The notes under the pieces are model-generated. The model was not told the origin of the DNA, made no database searches, and was given only the letters and a program-made list of their open reading frames with translations. This document shows, piece by piece, positions 1-7,182 of a DNA stretch of 46,578 bases (its first letter is position 1; every line of letters starts with the position of its first letter). A program made the position numbers and the translations under genes. This DNA is from Polyangium sp. 15x6 (GTDB taxonomy: Bacteria > Myxococcota_A > Polyangia > Polyangiales > Polyangiaceae): the NCBI RefSeq assembly GCF_029960785.1, contig NZ_JASBQE010000093.1, forward strand, positions 1-46,578, in the 5' to 3' direction.

Positions 1-150
1 TTCAAGCGGCAACGCCTTCCCACGGGCCCGTTGGAAGAACTGCGCGGAGCGCAGTTCTTCCACCCTCGGTCCAGGCCGTGCCTGGTCCGGGTCGAGGGGC
101 GGACAGCCCCCGCGGGGTCCGGGGCAGCGCCCCGGCGAGGCGGCCCCAGC
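1..150 (+). repeat. Hairpin-cluster repeat, copy A (right half; left part beyond the window)
   Basis: Four consecutive perfect hairpins are visible. Stem 1 pairs 33-45 with 49-61 (13 bp, loop GGA). Stem 2 pairs CCAGGC 71-76 with GCCTGG 80-85. Stem 3 pairs GGGGC 96-100 with GCCCC 106-110. Stem 4 pairs CCGGGGC 119-125 with GCCCCGG 129-135. Bases 1-32 match the spacer just before the right module of copy D (27.4 kb), so the left module probably lies upstream of the window. The repeat sits directly downstream of the lipoprotein gene that ends at 159. Confidence 0.85.
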
Positions 151-158
151 CCAAGCTT

Positions 159-1514
159 TCAGGGCCACCACCGTACGACCGCTTTCGCTGGCCGCGCACG
201 CAGTACGACGTGCCGCTCGCCCTTGTTCGCGATGTGCTTCGCCGCGATCCACACGTCGCTCCCGGAGGCCCACACATCGCGCATTTCCCACCGGGAATCG
301 AGGCCCGGCACGAACGTGTACACGGGCGGCGCGACCTCCTCCCATTCTCCGGGCGGATATCGCTTCCAGATCGCGTCCGCCGTGACGAGCCACAAGGTCC
401 CGTCGCCCGCCCCCGCGAGCGAGCGCGCGGGCGCGTTGAGCTTCGGCAAGGTCTGCGCCTTGAAGGCGCCGCCTTCGAGCCGGAGCAGGTGGGCATTGCC
501 GTTTTCCTCGGCGCCGAGCAGCCACACGTCGCTCGCTCCCTGCGCCACGAGGGCCACGTGCTTCATCGACGCCGGCACGTCCGGCAGCACGAAAACCTGA
601 CCCGGGACCCCCACCGGCGCCTCCTCCACCTCGCCGCCATCCGCGCCGGCGTCCTCCACGCCGCCGTCGCGTGCCGCGTCCTCCTTTGTTGCGGGCTCGG
701 GCGCTGCGCTCGCGACGACGGGCGCCACGCTCGCGCTCGCCTTGGGCGGCGGCGCGGCTCTTGTTTCGCCGGCCTTGCCTTCAATCGACGGGGCCCAGCG
801 CACGACGACGTGATGCCTCGCGGCATCCCCCGTCTTGCAATGCCCCGAGGCGAACACCTCTCCGGTCGCGAGCGCCGCGATCTCCTCGATACGCAGCGAC
901 TTCCCGCACGCTTCGTCATCGAGCCGCGCGCTCGGCAGATCGGGCGACGGTTCGTCCTGGTGAGGATCCATCACCTTCACCTTGAGTTTGCCCGAGGACG
1001 TCGACATGGCCAGGATCCGCTTCTTCGACCAGGCGGCGAGGTGCGGCTTCCAGTCGTCGGCGTATGGCTTGAAATTCCCCTTGGCTTGCTCCAGCCGGAA
1101 GAACGGATTCTTGACGGGCTCTTTTTTCGCCCCCGAACCCCCCGGCGTCTCGAACAGCAGCCAGACCGAGCCCGGGAGCCGGCCCGAAAAACGCAGGATT
1201 TGCCCCTCCGCAGGCAGGCCGGAGGGCATCGGCCTTTCGACGAGCTCGGCCCCGACGGCCGCCGTCGCCATTCGCGTGCGCCCCGCGTCGGCGAGCACCA
1301 CGCCCTCGGCGACACCCGAGAACGTGATGGGATCCTTCGCCTCCAGCACGACCGAGAGCGGGCCCTTGGGCGCTTCGGGTGCGGGCGCGGGCGCGGGCGT
1401 GGTCGACGTGGTCGTCGTCGAGGGGGCCGGCGCGGGGCCTTTGTCGGTGTTGCCACAGCCGAGGAGAGGCGATGGGACGAGCGCGCACGCGAGCAAGGCG
1501 ACGAGGCCACGCAT
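159..1514 (-). CDS. Putative lipoprotein with propeller-like repeats, function unknown
   Basis: The 451-aa product starts with a short signal peptide ending in a lipobox (LLGC, Cys20), so it is probably a lipid-anchored envelope protein. A Thr/Ala/Pro-rich linker follows at about residues 28-50, and a second low-complexity Ala/Pro/Glu-rich stretch lies near the middle. The C-terminal third has several short strands of the type 'DVWLLG', 'GTLWLVTAD' and 'DVWASGSDVWIAA', spaced as in Kelch- or propeller-like lipoproteins; this is inference from pattern only. The ATG at 1514 is chosen because it gives a clean signal peptide. The gene is divergent from the photolyase gene across about 107 bp. I do not recognise a specific family or function. 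Confidence 0.75.
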   Translation of the reverse strand: MRGLVALLACALVPSPLLGCGNTDKGPAPAPSTTTTSTTPAPAPAPEAPKGPLSVVLEAKDPITFSGVAEGVVLADAGRTRMATAAVGAELVERPMPSGLPAEGQILRFSGRLPGSVWLLFETPGGSGAKKEPVKNPFFRLEQAKGNFKPYADDWKPHLAAWSKKRILAMSTSSGKLKVKVMDPHQDEPSPDLPSARLDDEACGKSLRIEEIAALATGEVFASGHCKTGDAARHHVVVRWAPSIEGKAGETRAAPPPKASASVAPVVASAAPEPATKEDAARDGGVEDAGADGGEVEEAPVGVPGQVFVLPDVPASMKHVALVAQGASDVWLLGAEENGNAHLLRLEGGAFKAQTLPKLNAPARSLAGAGDGTLWLVTADAIWKRYPPGEWEEVAPPVYTFVPGLDSRWEMRDVWASGSDVWIAAKHIANKGERHVVLRARPAKAVVRWWP

Positions 1515-1621
1515 GCGCGCAAACTAGTCGGTTTCGACGCGAAAAGGAAGACATCGGCGGCCGGCTTGACCGGGCCGACGCGGGTCCCTACGTCCCGCTG
1601 CACCACCATGATCCAGGCCTC

Positions 1622-3244
1622 ATGAAGCGTTTCCTCGCCGAGCTCCGCGCCGCCGCGCGAGACGAGCGGGGGCGCACATTCGTCTTCGTCCCCTACGATC
1701 AGCTCTCGGACGCGATCGGCCCCCTGCGGGAGCTTCCTCCCGAGCGCGCAGGCGTGCTGCTCGTCGAGGATCCGGGGAAGGCCGCGCGTCGCCCGTACCA
1801 CAAGCAAAAGCTCGCCCTCGTGCTCGCGAACATGCGCCATTTCGCGCTCGAGCAGGCGCAGCGCGGCGTGGCGGTCCGATACGTGGTGGCCGACGCGGGG
1901 TACGCCGGGGCCGTCACGCGCGCCGCCGCCGAGGTCGGTCCGCTCGTTTGCATGGAGCCGGCCGAGCGAGAGCTGCGCGTGGATCTCGCGCCCGCCGTGG
2001 CATCGGGCGCGCTGCGCTTCGTGCCGCACGAGGGGTGGCTGACGACGCGCGACGATTTTCTCCAGGCGACCGGTGGGCGTCCACCCTATCGAATGGATGC
2101 GTTTTACCGGTATGTCCGAAAGCGGACCGGCATCCTCGTGCACGAGGGAGAACCCGAGGGCGGGCGGTGGAGCTTCGATACGGACAACCGGCTGCCGTTC
2201 CGCGGAGAGCCCTCCGCGCCGACGCCGCCCTCGTTCGAGCCGGATCCCATCACGGAAGAGGTATGCGCGCTGATCCATCACCGTTATGCCGATCACCCGG
2301 GCCGCCTCGATCCCCGCGCGCTGCCTTGCACGAAGGCCCACGCCGAGGCGCTCTGGGCCTGGGGAAAACACGCCGCATTGCCGCATTTCGGTCCGTTCGA
2401 GGACGCGATGTCGCAAAGCTCCACGAACCTCTTCCACACGCGCGTCGCCCCGCTCCTGCACCTGCACCGCCTCTTGCCCGCGCGAATCGTGCGCGAGGCG
2501 GCGGCGCTCGCCATTCCGATCGGGAGCAAGGAGGGGTTCGTCCGGCAGATCCTCGGGTGGCGGGAGTTCGTGCGGCACGTGCACCGCGAGACGGACGGGT
2601 TCCGCATCCTGCCGGAGCTGCCCGAAGGAATGGCGCGGGGCCTCGAGGACCCGAACGCGCCCGCCATGCCGGACATGCTCGGCGCGACGGAGCCGTTGCC
2701 CGCATGTTTCTGGGAGGGAGGCCCGCGCTCGGGGCTCGCGTGTCTCGATCGGGTGATCGGCGACGTCTGGCGCGAGGGCTATAGCCACCACGTCACGCGG
2801 CTCATGATCCTGTCGAACATCGGGACGCTGCTCGGGCTGTCGCCGCGCGCGCTCACGGACTGGTTCTGGATCGCGTTCACCGACGCGTACGACTGGGTCG
2901 TCGAGCCAAACGTGCTCGGGATGGGGACGTTCGCCGCGGGCGACATCATGACGACGAAGCCGTACGTCTCGTGCGCGGCGTACGTCGATCGAATGAGCGA
3001 TTATTGCGAGAGCTGCCCGTTCGACCCGAGAAGGACGTGCCCGCTCACGGCGCTCTACTGGGACTTCCTCGCGCGGAACGAGCCGATCCTCCAGAAAAAC
3101 CCGCGCATGCTGGTGCCGCTCAAGGCGCTCGCCTGTCGGCCGAGCCCCCACCGCGAAGCGGATTCCCGCACGCGTGAGGCCGTCCTTTCGGCGCTCGCGC
3201 GCGGCGAGCCGCTCACCCCCGAAAAACTGCCGCGGCCTCCGTGA
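1622..3244 (+). CDS. Cryptochrome/photolyase family protein, Fe-S bacterial (6-4) photolyase type
   Basis: The 540-aa product resembles the Fe-S cryptochrome/photolyase clade (PhrB of Agrobacterium), flavoproteins that repair (6-4) UV photoproducts or act in light sensing. The N-terminal alpha/beta domain begins 'FVFVPYDQLSD'. The C-terminal FAD-binding helical region contains 'EFVRHVH', 'SHHVTRLMILSNIGTLLGL', 'FTDAYDWVVEPNVLGMGTFA' and 'LYWDFL'. Four cysteines fit the 4Fe-4S ligands: Cys374, Cys462, Cys465 and Cys473. The 374-462 and 462-465 spacings equal those recalled for PhrB (350-438-441), while the last ligand is about five residues closer. The ATG at 1622 is chosen because the open frame upstream (from 1379) is antisense to the lipoprotein gene. 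Substrate cannot be told from sequence alone. Confidence 0.9.
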   Translation: MKRFLAELRAAARDERGRTFVFVPYDQLSDAIGPLRELPPERAGVLLVEDPGKAARRPYHKQKLALVLANMRHFALEQAQRGVAVRYVVADAGYAGAVTRAAAEVGPLVCMEPAERELRVDLAPAVASGALRFVPHEGWLTTRDDFLQATGGRPPYRMDAFYRYVRKRTGILVHEGEPEGGRWSFDTDNRLPFRGEPSAPTPPSFEPDPITEEVCALIHHRYADHPGRLDPRALPCTKAHAEALWAWGKHAALPHFGPFEDAMSQSSTNLFHTRVAPLLHLHRLLPARIVREAAALAIPIGSKEGFVRQILGWREFVRHVHRETDGFRILPELPEGMARGLEDPNAPAMPDMLGATEPLPACFWEGGPRSGLACLDRVIGDVWREGYSHHVTRLMILSNIGTLLGLSPRALTDWFWIAFTDAYDWVVEPNVLGMGTFAAGDIMTTKPYVSCAAYVDRMSDYCESCPFDPRRTCPLTALYWDFLARNEPILQKNPRMLVPLKALACRPSPHREADSRTREAVLSALARGEPLTPEKLPRPP

Positions 3245-3301
3245 ACCAGGAAGACCACGCGCGTTGCCTCGGCCCGGATCGGACGATATAGAAGGCCTCG
3301 C

Positions 3302-3559
3302 ATGGAAACCCCCTCGCCCTCGCCCCGCACCTCGCCGTCGACGCCCACGTCGAGGCCGTCCGGCGGGTCCTCGGGAAAGATCCTCGTCCTGTTCATCATC
3401 GTCACCTCCACCGCGATTGCCGGCACCATCGTGGGGATGCGGCTCTCGGTCCGCGCAAAGATGAACGCCGCCGCGGCCTCCGCGAGCGCCTCCGCCTCGG
3501 GCGCGCCCTCGGCCGGGCCCGCTGCGCCGCGTCCTTCGGGCAGCGCCGCGCCGCACTGA
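3302..3559 (+). CDS. Small single-pass membrane protein, function unknown
   Basis: This 85-aa protein has a Ser/Pro/Thr-rich N-terminus (residues 1-25), one hydrophobic helix at about 27-46 ('ILVLFIIVTSTAIAG') followed by Arg/Lys, and an Ala/Ser/Pro-rich tail. The layout predicts an inner-membrane anchor with a disordered tail. It lies 57 bp downstream of the photolyase gene on the same strand and could be co-transcribed. The ribosome binding site is weak (GAAGG). Its stop codon is followed at once by repeat copy B. No family recognised; a small gene of biased composition could also be spurious. Confidence 0.55.
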   Translation: METPSPSPRTSPSTPTSRPSGGSSGKILVLFIIVTSTAIAGTIVGMRLSVRAKMNAAAASASASASGAPSAGPAAPRPSGSAAPH

Positions 3560-3674
3560 GAGCTGCATCGACCGCACCGCGGTCGATGCACCAAAGGTCC
3601 AGGGCTGGCCCTGGTCCGGGTCGAGGGGCGGACAGCCCCTCGTCGGGTCCGGGGTGAAACCCCGGCGCTACGCT
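3560..3674 (+). repeat. Hairpin-cluster repeat, copy B (single module)
   Basis: One complete four-hairpin module. Stem 1 pairs 3564-3575 with 3579-3590 (12 bp, perfect, sequence unrelated to stem 1 of copies A, C and D). Stem 2 pairs CCAGGGC 3599-3605 with GCCCTGG 3608-3614. Stem 3 pairs CGAGGGGC 3622-3629 with GCCCCTCG 3635-3642. Stem 4 pairs CCGGGGT 3649-3655 with ACCCCGG 3659-3665. It starts right after the stop codon of the small membrane protein gene. Its right edge, 3661-3674, is identical to 34663-34676 beside copy E. Confidence 0.85.
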
Positions 3675-3771
3675 GTGGCAGCACCCACGGAGAGACTGTC
3701 GATACGTCGAGGGCCTGGGTGGGATCTCCATTGACTCGCTCGTCCTTTCTGCGGAAGCTCGCGTTGAAACG

Positions 3772-5361
3772 ATGCGCAGACATCGGGCGATCGAGGAGGT
3801 CTCCACGGCGATCGGCAAGAAGCGTGCGGGAGCGACGACCCCACGCGCCTTGCCTGCGCTGACCCTCGTCGCGCATCCGCATGGAGATCGGGTGGGTGAG
3901 CGGCTGCTCCTCGACGCGCTCGTCGCGGGAAAGGAGCTCGAGCTCTCGCGCAACGCGCCGGATTTCGTGAAACCTGGCGCCGCCCTCGGTGCGGGGCTCG
4001 GCGATCCGTTCGTGAGCCGCAAGCCGATCCGACTTGCGCCCACGGAGAACGGGGGAATCCTGCTGCGCGTCGGCGACGATGGCACGGCTGTCGTCGTGGG
4101 CGCGCGCGTGCGCGGCAGCCTGGAGATCGGGGCCGCCGAGATCGACGCGGGGGTGCCCATCACGCTGGCCGACCGCGTGGCCCTCTTGCTTCATCGCGCC
4201 TCGCTCGACGTGGAGGACGGCCCGGAGACGCTCGGCATGATCGGGCAGAGCGCCGGGATCCGGCGCGTGCGCAGCTTGCTCGAGCGCGTCGCGGACCTCC
4301 ACGTGCCCGTGCTCATCCGGGGCGAGACGGGGACCGGCAAGGAGCTCGTGGCGCGCGCGCTGCACGACAGGAGCCCGCGGCGGAACAAGCCGTTCGTGAG
4401 CGTGAACCTCGGCGCCATCCCGCGGGAGCTCGCCGCCGCGGAGCTCTTCGGGACGGAGAAGGGCGCATACACGGGCGCGGCGAGCGACCGGAGCGGGTTT
4501 TTTCGGGCTGCGCAGGGAGGAACGCTCTTCCTCGACGAGGTGGGCGAGGCGCCGGCGGAGGTGCAGGTGATGCTGCTCCGGGTCCTCGAGACGGGGGAGT
4601 TTTATCCCGTGGGGGGACGGACGCTCCACGCGACGGACGTGCGGCTGGTCGCGGCGACGGACGCGAACCTCGAAAACCACATCCGCGAGGGGCGCTTCAA
4701 GGCGCCGCTGCTCCATCGCCTGGCCGGCTACGAGATACGTTTGCCCCCGCTCCGCGAGAGGCGCGAGGACATCGGGACCCTGTTTTACCACTTCGCCCGC
4801 GAGGAGCTTCAATCGATTGGCGAGGCGCACCGGATCGCGCCGAAGGATCCTTATGCGGAGCCGTGGATGCCGGCCTCGCTCGCCGTGCGCCTCCTTGGTT
4901 CTTCCTGGCCGGGGAACATCCGCCAGCTCCGCAACGTGGCGCGGCAGCTCGTGATCGGGAGCCGCGGGCAGGCGCGATTGTCGATCGATCCACGCCTCGA
5001 CGCGGAGCTCGAGGGGGCGGGGCCGGCCCCCGCGCCGGCCCTCGCCGCGACGATCCCGAAGCCTTCGGCGAGCGCGCCGCGGCGCAGGCCGGCGGATGTG
5101 AGCGAGGTGGAGCTTTCGGCGGCGCTCGAGGAGCACGCGTGGGACCTGAAAGCCGCCGCGGACAAGCTCGGGATCCCGCGGTCATCGATGTACGACCTCA
5201 TCGAGCGGTACCCGAGCATTCGCACGGCGGGGGATTTGCGCGCGGAGGAGATCGAGCGCTGTCATCGCGAGAACGCGGGAGATCTCGACCGGATGGCGGC
5301 GGAGCTCAAGGTATCGCGGCGCGCGCTCCAGCGGCGGGTGAAGGAGATGGGGCTCTTGTGA
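3772..5361 (+). CDS. FHA-like / sigma-54-dependent transcriptional activator with two C-terminal HTH segments
   Basis: The 529-aa protein is an enhancer-binding protein that would use ATP to open sigma-54 holoenzyme promoters. The N-terminal region, about 28-145, looks like a degenerate FHA domain ('LELSR', 'DPFVSRKPIRL'), suggesting control by a phospho-Thr partner rather than by a receiver domain, which is absent. The AAA+ core spans about 155-400: Walker A GETGTGKE 184-191, GAYTGA 231-236 (a known variant of GAFTGA), Walker B TLFLDE 251-256, and 'LPPLRERREDI' 324-334. After a Pro/Ala linker there are two Fis-like helix-turn-helix segments, about 446-480 and 486-529, where such proteins usually have one. 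Its target is unknown; the toxin candidate is the convergent neighbour, 19 bp away. Confidence 0.9.
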   Translation: MRRHRAIEEVSTAIGKKRAGATTPRALPALTLVAHPHGDRVGERLLLDALVAGKELELSRNAPDFVKPGAALGAGLGDPFVSRKPIRLAPTENGGILLRVGDDGTAVVVGARVRGSLEIGAAEIDAGVPITLADRVALLLHRASLDVEDGPETLGMIGQSAGIRRVRSLLERVADLHVPVLIRGETGTGKELVARALHDRSPRRNKPFVSVNLGAIPRELAAAELFGTEKGAYTGAASDRSGFFRAAQGGTLFLDEVGEAPAEVQVMLLRVLETGEFYPVGGRTLHATDVRLVAATDANLENHIREGRFKAPLLHRLAGYEIRLPPLRERREDIGTLFYHFAREELQSIGEAHRIAPKDPYAEPWMPASLAVRLLGSSWPGNIRQLRNVARQLVIGSRGQARLSIDPRLDAELEGAGPAPAPALAATIPKPSASAPRRRPADVSEVELSAALEEHAWDLKAAADKLGIPRSSMYDLIERYPSIRTAGDLRAEEIERCHRENAGDLDRMAAELKVSRRALQRRVKEMGLL

Positions 5362-5380
5362 ATCCGAGCCCCGAGCGCCT

Positions 5381-6574
5381 TCACGCAGCGCGGGAAGGCC
5401 GGGGCTGCGACGGCGTGGTCGGGAGCGCGACCGCGGGGGGGGTGGCGTTGTTGTATTGAATGCCCACGAGCGTCTGGCAGAAGCTCTGGAGGGTTTGCCA
5501 ATCCGCGTTGGCCGCGTTCAGGTCGGCCTGGAGCTGCGTGATCTGGCTGCTCGTCAGATCGGCCTGCGCATTGTTCAGGTCCGTGATCACCTGGGTGATT
5601 TGTTGCTCGAGCGACTGCCACGCCTGCAGGAGGAGAGCGATCTGCTGGCTCGCGGCCTGCGAGAGCGTGATCAGCGTGGTCAGGTTGTTCTGGATCACCT
5701 TGAGCGAGGCGATCTGCTGGTTCAGCGCATTCATGTTGGCCTGATCGAGCGCGATCTGCGCAGAGAGCTTCTGGATCTCGATCTCGCCAGCGACCATCGT
5801 CGCGATGCCCGCCAGCGCGCCGACGATGCCGAACGCGAGCCCGGCCCCGAAACTGAAGATGGCGATGACCGCGCCCGCGAAGAACGAGACGCCCGCGCCG
5901 ATCGCCGAGGCCGTGACGACCGTCTGCCACGTGGCGATCTGGTCGTTCAGGCTGTTGATGTCGTCCTGAAGCTGCTTCACCTGGGTGGCGTCGTATCCTT
6001 CGGTCTGCTCCGCGTTCTTGATCGCCGTCTGCATGTTCGTGGCGTCGGAGGTGAGGGCGTTCGCGAAGTCGTCGATCTCCTTCTGGAACGCCGTCGTCGT
6101 TTCGAGCTGCGTGCTCAGGCCGGTGAGCAAGGTCTGGAGCGAGCTCTGCACGGCCTGCCGCGCCTGCGGATTGCTCGGATCGCTCTGGAGGATGGGCATC
6201 GCCTGATTGATGGTCATCATGTTCAGGCTGAAGAGCGACGCATAGTTGATGATCCCCTGCGGAATCGCGTACAGGCCCGGCGTGATCGAATTCTGCCACT
6301 CCATCGCGTGCGTCTTGGCGTCGGAGAACTGATTCACGAAGCTCTGGTACCAATCGGGCGGCGGCGTGAGCGTGGGCAACGTGCTCGCCGTGATCGCGAG
6401 GACATAGGCCATGACCGCGTTGTTCGCGTTGAACGCGTCGGCGAGCTGCTGGTCGATGGGCGGCGAATCATTCGCCGCCGCCGCCGCGCCGAGCGCGCGG
6501 TTCGGCCGGACGAGCGTGAGCGCCGCGCGGGCATCCTGGTGCGAGAAGCGGAAAGGGAAGAATCGTCGTGCCAT
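5381..6574 (-). CDS. ClyA/HBL/NHE-like alpha-helical pore-forming toxin candidate
   Basis: The 397-aa protein is almost wholly helical and rich in Gln, Asn, Ala and Thr. Long amphipathic stretches at about 110-215 and 265-370 flank one hydrophobic Gly/Ala-rich segment at about 219-264 ('FFAGAVIAIFSFGAGLAFG'). Family knowledge: two long helical bundles around a central hydrophobic tongue, in a protein of 340-400 aa, is the plan of the ClyA/HBL/NHE alpha-pore-forming toxins. I infer membership from layout, not from a database match. There is no signal peptide, so export is unexplained. The ATG at 6574 is chosen for its AGGAGAT ribosome binding site; the frame extends upstream to 6805 but crosses the twin-palindrome region. 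An intracellular coiled-coil membrane protein is an alternative. Confidence 0.6.
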   Translation of the reverse strand: MARRFFPFRFSHQDARAALTLVRPNRALGAAAAANDSPPIDQQLADAFNANNAVMAYVLAITASTLPTLTPPPDWYQSFVNQFSDAKTHAMEWQNSITPGLYAIPQGIINYASLFSLNMMTINQAMPILQSDPSNPQARQAVQSSLQTLLTGLSTQLETTTAFQKEIDDFANALTSDATNMQTAIKNAEQTEGYDATQVKQLQDDINSLNDQIATWQTVVTASAIGAGVSFFAGAVIAIFSFGAGLAFGIVGALAGIATMVAGEIEIQKLSAQIALDQANMNALNQQIASLKVIQNNLTTLITLSQAASQQIALLLQAWQSLEQQITQVITDLNNAQADLTSSQITQLQADLNAANADWQTLQSFCQTLVGIQYNNATPPAVALPTTPSQPRPSRAA

Positions 6575-6692
6575 GGTGATCTCCTGTCTCGTTCGGGTGC
6601 GTCCCGCCGCGAGCTCATCGCAAAGCCAATGCCAGCGCCCGGATCTGCGAATCCGAAGGGCGAAGCCATCGCCCGGGGCCCTCGCCCCGCCC

Positions 6693-6730
6693 GGTCGACG
6701 CGTCGACGGCGCCGCTTCGACGCGTCGACC
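6693..6730. promoter_or_regulatory. Twin palindromes between divergent genes, possible operator
   Basis: The perfect 14-bp palindrome GTCGACGCGTCGAC lies at 6694-6707, and the 12-bp palindrome TCGACGCGTCGA at 6717-6728. Their centres are 22 bp apart, about two helical turns, with GGCGCC (6708-6713) between. The whole block reads as a larger inverted repeat (GGTCGACGCGTCGA to TCGACGCGTCGACC). It sits between the divergent starts at 6574 and 6845, as expected for a dimeric regulator of both genes. The regulator is unknown. Confidence 0.5.
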
Positions 6731-6844
6731 CGGCAAGGAGCCGTTGCGCGCGGCGCGCCCTGAGGGGACGATGGGGCCCGCGCGAAGCCCCAGGCGGACT
6801 GGCACGCGCGCTGCAAACGCTACGGCTCGACGAGAGAGGACAAG

Positions 6845-7171
6845 ATGGCGCAGAGATTCACGATGGACATCACCGACAGCGGCTTCGAGAACTTCACGGG
6901 CCGGAACGGCTTATCGAACTCAGTGGATCGAGGCGACTCGATCCAGTTCCAGCTCGCCGGAGGCCGGACGGAGAAAGCTCCCGTGACCTGGCCGGCGGAC
7001 CTCTTCCTGTCCGACAAAAACCCGTTCGACGTCACGACGGAGGGAGCGGTCATCGTGACGGTCTCGGTTTCCGCGAAGCTCGGAGACAATGATATCTCCA
7101 CCCTGACCGTGCCGGACCAGGGAACGAAGACCGGGACGATCAACGTGGGCTCTGGCCGCGTGGAGCGCTGA
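6845..7171 (+). CDS. Small predicted beta-rich protein, function unknown
   Basis: The 108-aa protein has no signal peptide and no membrane segment. Alternating hydrophobic and polar residues ('AVIVTVSVSAKLGDNDISTLTVPD') suggest a beta-sandwich. The ATG at 6845 follows a GAGAGGA ribosome binding site. It is divergent from the toxin candidate across a 270-bp spacer with twin palindromes, and convergent with the kinase gene (11 bp to its stop). The shared spacer makes a functional link with the toxin-like protein plausible, for example as co-factor, binding partner or protector, but nothing in the sequence proves it. No family recognised. Confidence 0.65.
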   Translation: MAQRFTMDITDSGFENFTGRNGLSNSVDRGDSIQFQLAGGRTEKAPVTWPADLFLSDKNPFDVTTEGAVIVTVSVSAKLGDNDISTLTVPDQGTKTGTINVGSGRVER

Positions 7172-7182
7172 CGGAGCGCCGC

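Noticed and set aside
977..3577. Long minus-strand frame opposite the photolyase gene
   Set aside because: Arg-rich shadow with no domain; the photolyase reading on the other strand is convincing.
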